Origin: Taishania sp965247975
GTDB taxonomy: Bacteria; Bacteroidota; Bacteroidia; Flavobacteriales_D; Crocinitomicaceae
Direction of reading: 5' to 3'
Assembly: GCA_965247975.1 (NCBI GenBank)
Contig: OZ252050.1
Span: 1,674,001-1,738,000, forward strand
Length of the DNA: 64,000 bases
Under the pieces are notes generated by a model that was given only the letters and a program-made list of their open reading frames with translations, did no database searches and had not been told where the DNA came from. The position numbers and the translations under genes were made by a program. Numbering within the stretch: the first letter of the stretch is position 1; every line of letters starts with the position of its first letter. Shown here one piece after another: positions 25,664-33,964 of the stretch.

Positions 25664-27097
25664 ATGAACCTTAAAAACATAATTTCGTGGACTTTGAAGC
25701 TCATTGTGGCTTTGATTTTATTACAAACATTGTATTTCAAATTCACAGCTCACTCAGATTCGGTGCTCATTTTTTCGGCATTAAACATGGAACCTTGGGG
25801 AAGAATCGGACTTGGAGTTGTTGAGTTGATTACTTCCATTCTTATTTTGGTGCCTAAAACACAAATCATTGGAATGATAAATAGCTTAGGTATCATTTTG
25901 GGAGCTATTTTTTCTCATCTTTTAGTTTTAGGAGTTAATGTAGCTAATGATGGAGGAGAATTATTTCTACTTGCCATCATTGTTTTCGTTGCCGCTACTG
26001 TGTATCTTGTAATGCATAAAACGGAGGTTATTGGTATGCTTAAAAAAATGAAAAATTTAAAAGGTCTTTTTATGCTAGCAGTGCTCGTTAGCACTTCAAG
26101 TTGTGCACAAAACAAGACGGATTCAGAACTTTCCAAAACTCAAAAGAATGATGAAATGCTAAAGTTAACGGATGCCGAATGGAAAGAAAAGTTGACGGAA
26201 GAACAGTATTTTATTCTTCGTGAAAAAGGAACAGAATCACCATTTTCGGGTGAGTTTGTTTTTACAAAAGAAAAAGGAATATATGCATGTGCAGGCTGTG
26301 GTCAACATTTGTTTTCAGATGATATGAAATTTGACTCACAGTGCGGATGGCCAAGTTTTGATAAAGAAATTTCTGGCGGGAAAATTATTCAAACCGAAGA
26401 TAATAGTCATGGCATGCGACGAACAGAAATTAGGTGCGCAAAGTGCGGAGGACATTTAGGACATATTTTTGATGATGGTCCAACTGAAACAGGAAAAAGA
26501 TACTGTGTAAATTCTGGTTCGCTTACTTTTGAACCGAAAAATCTAAATTCAAATGGAGCAATTTCAGAGACTATAACGCTAGGTGGTGGATGCTTTTGGT
26601 GTATTGAAGCCATTTTTGAAGAATTACAAGGAGTCAATAAAGTAGAATCAGGCTATAGTGGTGGAAAAAAAGTAAACCCAACTTATAAAGAAGTTTGCAC
26701 TGGAAATTCGGGACACGCCGAAGTAGTTCAAATTACTTTCGATCCAAAAATGATATCGCTTGAGGAATTATTAGAAGTGTTTTTCGCGCTTCATGACCCA
26801 ACCACCCTCAATAAACAAGGTGCAGACGTTGGAACGCAATACCGCTCAGTCATTTTTTATCGCAATGATGTACAGAAAAATACATCCAAAAATGTGATTG
26901 CTTTATTGGACAAAAATAATGTTTTTGAGAAACCAATTGTAACCGAAATCACAGCCTTTTCAACGTTTTATAAAGCTGAAAACTATCATCAAGAATATTA
27001 CGATTTAAACAAAGAAGAACCGTATTGCAAGGCTGTAATAAAACCAAAAATGGACAAACTTCACAAAGTATTTGAGGACAAAATAAAGACAAAATGA
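25664..27097 (+). CDS. DoxX-like membrane domain fused to MsrB and MsrA
   Basis: A 477-residue protein with three parts. Residues 1-128 are a four-helix DoxX-like membrane domain (LIVALILLQTLYFKF, WGRIGLGVVELITSILILVP). Residues 129-150 begin MKNLKGLFMLAVLVSTSSCAQ, which looks like a separate lipoprotein signal with lipobox Cys147. Residues 165-290 are MsrB, with Zn Cys pairs C209/C212 and C258/C261, WPSF and catalytic Cys281 (RYCVNS). Residues 303-470 are MsrA (GGGCFWC, catalytic Cys310; GYSGG; NPTYKEVC). MsrA and MsrB repair S- and R-methionine sulfoxide. The DoxX junction follows seven A's before ATG 26048, so fusion by indel is possible; the true MsrBA may start there. The stop overlaps the next start. 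Confidence 0.85.
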   Translation: MNLKNIISWTLKLIVALILLQTLYFKFTAHSDSVLIFSALNMEPWGRIGLGVVELITSILILVPKTQIIGMINSLGIILGAIFSHLLVLGVNVANDGGELFLLAIIVFVAATVYLVMHKTEVIGMLKKMKNLKGLFMLAVLVSTSSCAQNKTDSELSKTQKNDEMLKLTDAEWKEKLTEEQYFILREKGTESPFSGEFVFTKEKGIYACAGCGQHLFSDDMKFDSQCGWPSFDKEISGGKIIQTEDNSHGMRRTEIRCAKCGGHLGHIFDDGPTETGKRYCVNSGSLTFEPKNLNSNGAISETITLGGGCFWCIEAIFEELQGVNKVESGYSGGKKVNPTYKEVCTGNSGHAEVVQITFDPKMISLEELLEVFFALHDPTTLNKQGADVGTQYRSVIFYRNDVQKNTSKNVIALLDKNNVFEKPIVTEITAFSTFYKAENYHQEYYDLNKEEPYCKAVIKPKMDKLHKVFEDKIKTK

Positions 27098-27588
27098 AAA
27101 ATTTAACATTAAAGCTTGAGGTGAAGGAAATCCTTCTGCAATTAGTAAACACGATTCAAGCATTAACCAGTGACGAATATACAGAAGAAATTTACTTGCT
27201 TGCAAATAAAAGCATTGGTGAACATACAAGGCACATCATCGAGCTATTCCAACAGCTCCATATTGGATATGAATCAGGAATTGTTAATTACGACAATCGA
27301 AAAAGAGACGTTAGACTTCAAGAAAATATCGATTTTGCAATAGATTCCATCGCAGAGATTGTAGCTGGATTGAATCGAATCAATAAAAACCTGCAAATTT
27401 ATTCTGTTTACAATCATCCCGAAACTCTAATAGAAACGAATTATTTCAGAGAGTTACTCTTCAATCTCGAACACTGTGTTCATCATCAAGCGATGCTAAA
27501 GATTGGTTTGATCTCTTTGAATATTCTTGATGTGAATGACGATTTGGGGGTGGCAAAATCAACATTATTGCATAGATCGAAATCTTGA
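27094..27588 (+). CDS. DinB-like four-helix protein
   Basis: A 164-residue protein overlapping the stop of the Msr gene (ATGA at 27094-27097), so co-translated with it. It has the DinB-like pattern of spaced histidines: SIGEHTRHIIELFQQLHIGYES, then LFNLEHCVHHQAMLKIGLISL. In DinB/YfiT proteins these bind a divalent metal; members act as thiol-dependent transferases or have unknown roles. Its presence beside methionine sulfoxide reductases hints at thiol or oxidative-stress metabolism, which is inference. Confidence 0.75.
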   Translation: MKNLTLKLEVKEILLQLVNTIQALTSDEYTEEIYLLANKSIGEHTRHIIELFQQLHIGYESGIVNYDNRKRDVRLQENIDFAIDSIAEIVAGLNRINKNLQIYSVYNHPETLIETNYFRELLFNLEHCVHHQAMLKIGLISLNILDVNDDLGVAKSTLLHRSKS

Positions 27589-27699
27589 TCCTGTTTTTTT
27601 GCAAGATTTTATAAAAAGGGTGCGAATTTTTGAGTAAAAAACAGCTGTGAATGTCATAAATATTATTTTTGAATGAATGTTGTTCAATAGAATAATAGT

Positions 27700-28524
27700 A
27701 TGAATAAGTTTATTTTACTTTTCTCTGTTTTGGTCCAAACTAATAACGTATTTGGACAAACGGAAGTGAAAATGCGCATCACTCCGCATAAACTGTGGAA
27801 TAATATTGATATCTTAACTCCATTTGGAAAGGATAAATATGTTTACGATCAATACACTTCGTTTAGAAATCATTATTTTTTTGAAAGAAGTACATTTTTG
27901 ACTAAAAACAGTGAAAATGAGTATTTTGGTGATTCGATTACTTTGATTGTTGACGAACAATTCATTTCAAAAGATTCTTGCGATCCTGCAGTGAATGAAA
28001 TTCGAAACGAAGCATTTTGGAGAATAAAGTCAGCTGTTTTAAAAGATTCGGCAACGTATTCTATTGGGAGAGAAAACCAAAAATTTAAATCGTTGTACTT
28101 AAAATCAGTGCCTAACCAAAAAGAACTTTGTCATCATGATTTTCAAGAGCGTACTTTTGAATGGATGGATGAACAATATGCGTTGATCAACGAAATTCTG
28201 CAAGAAAAAAGAAGACGATATCAAACGATTTTGGATTCAGACACCGTAAACTATTCCACAATCATGGCATTCTTGCGTGAATTTGGAAACTGTGAGCCAG
28301 ATAATTTGGCCGTATTGGAACTCATTTCGAAGAATGCAGATGATTTCATTCGCGTATGCAAAAACAAAGAGTACATTTATTTCTGGGAAGTCAAAGGTAT
28401 ATTGTCCGAAATGCCCGCTTCGATAAATAGAGATGCAGCCATTAACAGTTTGAAAAAATCAAAAATATGGAGTGTTAAAAAATGGAGGTTGCGACACATT
28501 TTGGAGAAGAAGGCTGCGGGTTGA
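27700..28524 (+). CDS. Exported protein of unknown function
   Basis: A 274-residue protein with a signal peptide (cleavage near NNVFGQ, residue 20). TATTTTTG at 27664-27671 matches a -7 element 29 bp before the ATG. The mature part contains PHKLWNNIDILTPFGKDKYV and a helical C-terminal region (FLREFGNCEPDNLAVLELIS ... INSLKKSKIWSVKKW) that may fold as HEAT-like helices. No lipobox and no sorting domain. I do not recognise the family. Confidence 0.6.
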   Translation: MNKFILLFSVLVQTNNVFGQTEVKMRITPHKLWNNIDILTPFGKDKYVYDQYTSFRNHYFFERSTFLTKNSENEYFGDSITLIVDEQFISKDSCDPAVNEIRNEAFWRIKSAVLKDSATYSIGRENQKFKSLYLKSVPNQKELCHHDFQERTFEWMDEQYALINEILQEKRRRYQTILDSDTVNYSTIMAFLREFGNCEPDNLAVLELISKNADDFIRVCKNKEYIYFWEVKGILSEMPASINRDAAINSLKKSKIWSVKKWRLRHILEKKAAG

Positions 28525-28561
28525 GAGCAAGTAATTTGGGTTGTTGAACAAGTAATATCAA

Positions 28562-29068
28562 GTGCAGAAATTTAAAAAATATCGATTAGAAAATTTGGTA
28601 AAAGGTGCCTTTGTATTCATGTCTATTTTTTTGACTTTCATATGCAACAGTCAAACCAACACGCAACAAAAAAAAGCTAATTCTCCAAAAGAAAATGGCA
28701 GTAAAGATATTGACCTTCAATTTGTAAAAGGAACAGAATACATTGATGGGTGTGGTTGTTATTTTTCACTAAATAAATCGGATTATAATCAAAGCAACTA
28801 TCATTTGGTCTTCAATTACAATGGAACTTGCGCCATTAATTTATTGGGAAATGATGTAGTGCTTACCGCAAATGATTCCATCGAAACAATTTATCCGGAA
28901 GATGAAAAAGAGTATTTTCAAAACGAAAAATATGAGTTAACGATTGAATACAAGGAAGTAAAAAGAACCGGCGATGAGGTTTTCCTTTACAAAGGTGTGA
29001 TGTCCATTTACGTCAAAGAAACCGGCGAAATTTTCAAAGAAGAGGTGATAGGAGAATGCGGTTGTTGA
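28562..29068 (+). CDS. Exported or membrane-anchored protein of unknown function
   Basis: A 168-residue frame with GTG start at 28562. It has a basic N-terminus, one hydrophobic segment (LVKGAFVFMSIFLTFICNSQ) acting as signal or anchor, then a hydrophilic, Cys-rich domain with GTEYIDGCGCYFSLNKSDYN and a final GECGC. The two CGC motifs could bind metal or form disulfides. No family recognised. Convergent with the HD gene; the 68 bp between them are low-complexity ctctcattctc repeats. Confidence 0.5.
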   Translation: MQKFKKYRLENLVKGAFVFMSIFLTFICNSQTNTQQKKANSPKENGSKDIDLQFVKGTEYIDGCGCYFSLNKSDYNQSNYHLVFNYNGTCAINLLGNDVVLTANDSIETIYPEDEKEYFQNEKYELTIEYKEVKRTGDEVFLYKGVMSIYVKETGEIFKEEVIGECGC

Positions 29069-29136
29069 ACTAAAATCGTGTCGCTTTCACTCTCATTCTC
29101 ACTTTGATTCTCCGCTCTCATTCTCCGCTCTCGCGC

Positions 29137-30375
29137 TCAATTCGGGTAACACAAAAACCACTTCTCCACCGGCGTCGTAAATGCTGAAATGTTCAAATTA
29201 TCTGAAGCTTTCGATAAATCAATGATTTCGCCCGATTTCATCAGCAAATTGATGTTTTGTTTACCTTGATTGTAGGCGTTGTTGCTCAAAATGTCAGAAT
29301 AAACGTAAAATGCTGCATCTTCTGAAGATAAATTGAATTGTTTCGCAATTTCTGACCGTTTGGCTGCGATTTGCTCGTCGGAAAAAGGAACTTTTGAAAT
29401 TTGAATTTTAAATAATTTCCGGTTCACAAGCCGCGTGGACAATTCCGCCAATACTTTGTCAGGATGCGTTTGCCAAACTTTGATGGCGCCCATAATATCG
29501 AAATCGTCGAGTTGTGCAAAATTGGCAAGCGTTGCTGGATTATTTTCGAAATCTTCGGTGGTTATGGTATGCTCCAAAAAGAATTTCAGCGCTGGACTTC
29601 CAAACACATCAATGCCATTTGAAACGAGATGTTTCGCTCTGCGCAATGCGTGAATGAGCATGAATTCTGCTGCCACAACGGTTTTATGCAAATATACTTG
29701 CCAGTACATTAATCGTCGAGCAACAATAAATTTTTCAATTGAGTAAATTCCTTTTTCTTCAAGGACTAATTGTCCATCGTAGACATCCAACATTTCAATG
29801 ATGCGGTCGCTACCGATTACACCTTCGCTCACACCTGTGTAAAAACTGTCTCGATTTAAATAATCCATGCGATCCATATCCAATTGACTGGAAACCAATT
29901 GATACAGAAATGGTTTGTGGTAGTTGTTCGTGAAAATTTGCAGTGCACGTTTCAAGTCTTCGCCAAATTCATCTTCTAATTGCTCAATAAAAAAGCCAGA
30001 AATTTCTTCGTGACTCACACCACTCACGATATCGTATTCCAAAGCATGACTAAACGGGCCGTGGCCAATATCATGCAATAAAATCGCAATCAATACTGCT
30101 TTTTCTTCGTCTTCGGTGATTTCATGCCCTTTTCGGCGAATCACTTGCACAGCCAAATTCATGAGATGCATTGCGCCCAGCACATGATGAAAACGTGTAT
30201 GCAACGCACCTGGATAAACTAAATGCGTCATTCCCAATTGTTTAATTCTTCGAAGACGCTGCATGTACGGATGCTCAATCAAATCAAAGATTATTTCGTG
30301 CGGAATTGAAATAAAACCGTACACTGGGTCGTTAAATATTTTCTTTTTGTTATTTCTGCTGTTGTTTGACTGCAA
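29137..30375 (-). CDS. HD-domain phosphohydrolase (dNTPase-like)
   Basis: A 412-residue protein using TTG at 30375: MQSNNSRNNKKKIFNDPVYG is the N-terminus expected for this family. The HD metal site is visible as RFHHVLGAMHL, AILLHDIGHGPFSHALEYD and the later SSQLDMDRMDYLNRDSFYTG, in the order H-HD-D. Relatives include YdhJ-type and SAMHD1-like enzymes that hydrolyse dNTPs or other phosphoesters. A TAGATTTG -7 box at 30407-30400 lies 25 bp upstream of this TTG, so the longer in-frame start at 30495 would fall upstream of the promoter. It diverges from porX; such pairing is common in Bacteroidota. Confidence 0.85.
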   Translation of the reverse strand: MQSNNSRNNKKKIFNDPVYGFISIPHEIIFDLIEHPYMQRLRRIKQLGMTHLVYPGALHTRFHHVLGAMHLMNLAVQVIRRKGHEITEDEEKAVLIAILLHDIGHGPFSHALEYDIVSGVSHEEISGFFIEQLEDEFGEDLKRALQIFTNNYHKPFLYQLVSSQLDMDRMDYLNRDSFYTGVSEGVIGSDRIIEMLDVYDGQLVLEEKGIYSIEKFIVARRLMYWQVYLHKTVVAAEFMLIHALRRAKHLVSNGIDVFGSPALKFFLEHTITTEDFENNPATLANFAQLDDFDIMGAIKVWQTHPDKVLAELSTRLVNRKLFKIQISKVPFSDEQIAAKRSEIAKQFNLSSEDAAFYVYSDILSNNAYNQGKQNINLLMKSGEIIDLSKASDNLNISAFTTPVEKWFLCYPN

Positions 30376-30399
30376 TGGACTAAATTTAGAATCTGAAAA

Positions 30400-30428
30400 C
30401 AAATCTATAAAATATAACACACATGCAA
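30400..30428 (-). promoter_or_regulatory. Promoter for the HD-domain gene
   Basis: On the minus strand TTG (30428-30426) and TAGATTTG (30407-30400) are 18 bp apart, a full match to the Bacteroidota consensus. The -33 part lies within the first codons of the divergent porX gene. It fixes the TTG start at 30375. Confidence 0.6.
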
Positions 30429-31967
30429 GGTAAAATACTCTGGGCGGATGATGAAATTGATTTATTGAAACCACATATTCTATTCTTAGAATCAAAAGGT
30501 TATCAAGTCATTTCGGTAAATAGTGGCTCAGATGCGGTTGATAAAAGCGAAGCTGAGGAGTTTGATGTCATCTTTTTGGATGAAAATATGCCCGGGATCT
30601 CTGGCTTGGAAGCCTTGTCGCAAATCAAAGAACGCAAACCGCATGTGCCTGTGGTTATGATCACGAAGAGCGAGGAAGAACATATTATGGAAGATGCCAT
30701 TGGTTCTAAAATCGCAGATTATTTGATTAAACCTGTGAATCCAAATCAAATTTTGTTGAGTTTGAAGAAAATTTTGAATCACAGCACTTTGGTTTCTCAG
30801 AAAACGAATTCCAATTACCAACAAGAATTTCGTCAACTTGGAATGCAACTAGGAGGTAGATTGGATGCAGAAGAGTGGGCGGAACTGTACAAAAAGTTGG
30901 TTTTCTGGGAATTGCAATTGGAGAATTTGGAAGATTCAGGCATGCAGGAAATTCTTGCCATGCAGAAAAAAGAAGCGAATACACTATTTACGAAATACAT
31001 CGAACGCAATTACCTGGATTGGGTGAATGGCGATGACGATGCACCTCAAATGATTCACACCTTGATAAAAAACAAAGTGGCTCCCATTGCTGATAAGGAA
31101 AAAACATATTTGCTTGTGATTGATAATTTGCGCTACGATCAATGGAAAATCTTGCAACCAGTCATCTCAAAGTACTTTACGGTTGATTCGGATGAAATCA
31201 TTTATTCCATTCTTCCAACGGCAACGCATTATGCACGTAACGCGCTTTTTGCTGGATTAATGCCTTTGGAGATTTCAAAGAAATTCCCAAAATTGTGGGT
31301 CACAGAAGAGGACGAAGGCGGAAAAAACATGTACGAAGGAGAGTTTTTGGAGTCGAATTTGAAACGCATGAACAAGACTTACAAATGGTCTTACAATAAA
31401 ATAACGAACCTAAATGCGGGTAAAAAATTGGTAGACAGCTTTAATGAGCTAAAAGACAATCAATTGAATGTGATTGTGTACAATTTTGTGGACATGCTTT
31501 CGCATGCGCGCACCGACATGGAAGTCATTAAAGAATTGGCGGATGACGAAGCAGCATATCGTTCGTTGACTTTATCTTGGTTTGAGCATTCGCCATTGCA
31601 AGACATCATTAAGAAAATTGCGGAAGCGAAAGGAAAGTTGGTTATTACAACAGATCATGGAACAGTTCGTGTGAATCAACCAATCAAAATTGTTGGAGAA
31701 CGTGCAACGAATACAAACTTGCGTTACAAAACTGGTCGAAATTTATCATACAAGGATTCTGAAGTTTTTCGCATCAAAAATCCAGAGGAAGCATTTTTGC
31801 CAAAATCGTCCATTTCTGCTGAATTTGTGTTCACAAAAGACGCTGGATTCTTTGTCTATCCAAATAATTACAATAAATTCGTGAATATGTACGGAGACAC
31901 GTTTCAACATGGAGGCATTTCCATGGAAGAAATCTTAATTCCTTACATTGTTTTAACTGCGAAATAA
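30423..31967 (+). CDS. porX: PorX-type response regulator with PglZ phosphatase domain
   Basis: A 514-residue protein with an N-terminal receiver domain (acidic pair D9/D10, phospho-acceptor Asp53 in IFLDENMPG, K103 in YLIKPVNP), a helical linker, and a C-terminal alkaline-phosphatase-superfamily PglZ domain (TYLLVIDNLRYDQWK, SILPTATHYARNALFAG, ITTDHGTVRVNQP, then DTFQHGGISMEEILIPYIV). In Porphyromonas gingivalis PorX controls T9SS through a PorY kinase and a sigma factor and can hydrolyse cyclic oligonucleotides. That matches the many T9SS cargo genes in this window. It is followed after six bases by a Crp-type regulator. Confidence 0.93.
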   Translation: MQGKILWADDEIDLLKPHILFLESKGYQVISVNSGSDAVDKSEAEEFDVIFLDENMPGISGLEALSQIKERKPHVPVVMITKSEEEHIMEDAIGSKIADYLIKPVNPNQILLSLKKILNHSTLVSQKTNSNYQQEFRQLGMQLGGRLDAEEWAELYKKLVFWELQLENLEDSGMQEILAMQKKEANTLFTKYIERNYLDWVNGDDDAPQMIHTLIKNKVAPIADKEKTYLLVIDNLRYDQWKILQPVISKYFTVDSDEIIYSILPTATHYARNALFAGLMPLEISKKFPKLWVTEEDEGGKNMYEGEFLESNLKRMNKTYKWSYNKITNLNAGKKLVDSFNELKDNQLNVIVYNFVDMLSHARTDMEVIKELADDEAAYRSLTLSWFEHSPLQDIIKKIAEAKGKLVITTDHGTVRVNQPIKIVGERATNTNLRYKTGRNLSYKDSEVFRIKNPEEAFLPKSSISAEFVFTKDAGFFVYPNNYNKFVNMYGDTFQHGGISMEEILIPYIVLTAK

Positions 31968-31973
31968 GTAAAA

Positions 31974-32594
31974 ATGGATGTAAATCAATTGATTGAAGCG
32001 AAGGGCTCATCTAAGATCAATGAAAAATTATTGGAGTATGGTTTCAAGAAATCATTCGTAGAAAATGAAATCATTCTCAATGAACAATCATTTATTAAGT
32101 CCATTCCTATTGTATTATCAGGAAGTGTAAAGGTTGTTCGGACTGAGGAAGATGGTAGGGAAATCATGCTTTATTACATCATGCCTGGAGAAAGTTGCAT
32201 CATGTCGTTTTTAGGTGGAATGCACCAAGATACAAGTAAAGTAAAAGCGATGGCGGATGGTCCCACGGAGATTTTGTTTATTCCCATCGACAAGTTAAGC
32301 AGCTTGATGAAGGAATTTCCAGAATGGCTGGACTACATTTTTAAATTGTACCACAAGCGATTTGAAGAATTACTCGAAGTGGTAAACGCGATTGCCTTCA
32401 AAAAACTCGACACACGACTCGAAGATTTACTGAAAGTCAAAAGTGCGCATACAAATTCAAAAGTGATTCATGTAACCCATGAACAATTGGCAAATGAGCT
32501 TGGAACGGTGCGTGTCGTGGTTTCTCGCTTGTTGAAACAAATGGAAGACGTAGGACTTATTGAACTCGGAAGAAATAAAATTACGCTTGTGTAA
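31974..32594 (+). CDS. Crp/Fnr-family transcriptional regulator
   Basis: A 206-residue regulator. The sensor barrel includes IPIVLSGSVKVVRTEEDGRE then IMLYYIMPGESCIMSFLGG, and the helix-turn-helix is VTHEQLANELGTVRVVVSRL followed by LKQMEDVGLIELG. There are no N-terminal cysteines for an Fe-S cluster. It probably forms an operon with porX, six bases upstream, and stands before a rhodanese/thioredoxin cluster, which in Bacteroidota often follows this kind of regulator. Regulation of those genes is plausible but not shown. Confidence 0.88.
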   Translation: MDVNQLIEAKGSSKINEKLLEYGFKKSFVENEIILNEQSFIKSIPIVLSGSVKVVRTEEDGREIMLYYIMPGESCIMSFLGGMHQDTSKVKAMADGPTEILFIPIDKLSSLMKEFPEWLDYIFKLYHKRFEELLEVVNAIAFKKLDTRLEDLLKVKSAHTNSKVIHVTHEQLANELGTVRVVVSRLLKQMEDVGLIELGRNKITLV

Positions 32595-32734
32595 CTAAGG
32601 TAGCATTTTCATCGGAATCGTTGCCTTAACTTTGTATCAAATAAGAAAGCAAACGAACGTTGAAAAGAGTAAAAGCACATACATTTAATAATACTAAATA
32701 TACAGGACTAGCTTCGTTAGCGCCTGTTTTTGTG

Positions 32735-32764
32735 TTTGGACTTTTTTAATGTCATATATGTTTT
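32735..32764 (+). promoter_or_regulatory. Possible promoter for the rhodanese cluster
   Basis: TTTG (32735-32738), 18 bp, then TATGTTTT (32757-32764, one mismatch from TAnnTTTG), 18 bp before the ATG at 32783. A second -7 match, TAACTTTG, lies at 32627-32634, so a longer transcript is also possible. Confidence 0.4.
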
Positions 32765-32782
32765 CAAATTAATAGAATTGAA

Positions 32783-32980
32783 ATGAACTTTGTCTTAAAA
32801 TATAAATGGGTTTTTGTAGGTGCAATTTTAGGCGCCATTGGTGGTTATGCATATTATTACTATGTTGGTTGTGCTAGCCGAACATGTTCCATAACCTCAA
32901 AGCCACTAAATAGTACCTTATACGGAACCGTAATGGGAGGATTGTTGTTTTCAATGATCGATTCGAAAGAAAAAAAGTAA
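32783..32980 (+). CDS. Small DUF6132-like membrane protein
   Basis: A 65-residue protein with two hydrophobic segments rich in Gly (GAILGAIGGYAYYYYVGC and LYGTVMGGLLFSMI) separated by a Cys-containing loop ASRTCSITSKP. This matches small membrane proteins annotated as DUF6132 in rhodanese/thioredoxin clusters of Bacteroidota. The Cys pair could take part in sulfur or thiol chemistry, but that is inference. It is the first gene of a five-gene set running to 34399. Confidence 0.7.
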   Translation: MNFVLKYKWVFVGAILGAIGGYAYYYYVGCASRTCSITSKPLNSTLYGTVMGGLLFSMIDSKEKK

Positions 32981-33005
32981 ATACTTAATTTTAAAATAAA
33001 CAAAA

Positions 33006-33290
33006 ATGAATACAGAACAATTAATCAAAGAAGGAAAAGGAACAATCGTTGACGTTCGCACTCCTGCAGAATTTCAAGGAGGTCACGCAAATGGAAGTAT
33101 CAACATTCCGTTGAATGAAGTTCCGAATAGAATGGACGAATTGAAAGCCTTGGCTGGTCCCTTGGTGTTATGCTGTGCTTCGGGAGGAAGAAGTGGTCAA
33201 GCAACACATTATCTTTCACAAGCGGGAATCGAGTGTTACAATGCTGGATCTTGGTTAGACGTGAATTTTTACCAATCTCAAATGGCTTAA
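33006..33290 (+). CDS. Single-domain rhodanese-like protein
   Basis: A 94-residue cytoplasmic rhodanese. Motifs: GTIVDVRTPAEFQGGHANGS and the active loop CCASGGRSG with catalytic Cys57, the CxxGxR form. Rhodaneses carry persulfide on this Cys and pass sulfane sulfur to thiols or cyanide. It is followed by a second rhodanese after three bases and then thioredoxin, giving a likely persulfide relay. Confidence 0.88.
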   Translation: MNTEQLIKEGKGTIVDVRTPAEFQGGHANGSINIPLNEVPNRMDELKALAGPLVLCCASGGRSGQATHYLSQAGIECYNAGSWLDVNFYQSQMA

Positions 33291-33293
33291 TCG

Positions 33294-33611
33294 ATGTTAG
33301 AATCCATTAAAAAAATGTTTGGCATCGGGCCAAAAGCTGATTACGCTGCATTGGTAAAACAAGGAGCGGTGATTCTTGATGTGCGCTCAAAAGGCGAATA
33401 TGCTGGTGGACACATCAAAGGTTCCATCAATATTTCGGTGGATAGTTTGAGTAAAAACTTGGGACAGTTGAAAGATAAAAGCAAACCGATCATCACGTGT
33501 TGCGCATCTGGAATGAGAAGTGCTTCGGCAAAAAGCATTTTGAAATCTGCAGGATACGAGAATGTGCACAATGGCGGAGCATGGAGCTCTTTGCAAAATA
33601 AAATTCGTTAA
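33294..33611 (+). CDS. Rhodanese-like protein with N-terminal extension
   Basis: A 105-residue rhodanese: AVILDVRSKGEYAGGHIKGS and active loop CCASGMRS with Cys70. A short amphipathic extension (MLESIKKMFGIGPKADYAAL) precedes the domain. It is a divergent paralogue of the preceding gene and sits three bases after it, consistent with local duplication. Both have Cys-Cys at the active site; the first Cys could resolve the persulfide. Confidence 0.88.
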   Translation: MLESIKKMFGIGPKADYAALVKQGAVILDVRSKGEYAGGHIKGSINISVDSLSKNLGQLKDKSKPIITCCASGMRSASAKSILKSAGYENVHNGGAWSSLQNKIR

Positions 33612-33623
33612 TTCCAAAACAAT

Positions 33624-33926
33624 ATGGCGCAAACTTTTTCAGAAATCATCAATAGCGATACGCCCACTTTAGTTGATTTTTTTGCTGAATGGTGCGGACC
33701 TTGCAAAACCATGAAGCCCATTCTGGACCAATTGAAAAATGAAATTGGCGATGCTGCTAAAATCATTAAAATTGATGTAGATAAAAATCAAGGTGCCGCT
33801 GCAAAATTTCAGATTCGAGGCGTACCAACGCTGATTTTGTTTCAAAATGGACAAATCAAATGGCGTCAATCTGGGGTTGTTGGTGCAAGTGATTTGAAAA
33901 AGGTGATTGAGCAACATACGAATTAA
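33624..33926 (+). CDS. trxA: Thioredoxin
   Basis: A 100-residue cytoplasmic thioredoxin with WCGPCK (Cys24, Cys27), the cis-Pro motif GVPTLILF and IKIDVDKN. It reduces disulfides or persulfides; in this cluster it could discharge rhodanese persulfides. It follows the second rhodanese by 12 bp. It may be an accessory copy rather than the main housekeeping thioredoxin. Confidence 0.92.
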   Translation: MAQTFSEIINSDTPTLVDFFAEWCGPCKTMKPILDQLKNEIGDAAKIIKIDVDKNQGAAAKFQIRGVPTLILFQNGQIKWRQSGVVGASDLKKVIEQHTN

Positions 33927-33964
33927 CAAAACAATGTCTAACTTTATTTTATAGTTATAGAACC

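Noticed and set aside
29069..29136. Possible terminator between the convergent genes at 29 kb
   Set aside because: The region is ctctcattctc-type low complexity without a stable stem.
30376..30495. Longer start for the HD gene at 30495
   Set aside because: It lies upstream of the gene's own promoter and overlaps the divergent porX start; the TTG at 30375 gives the family N-terminus.
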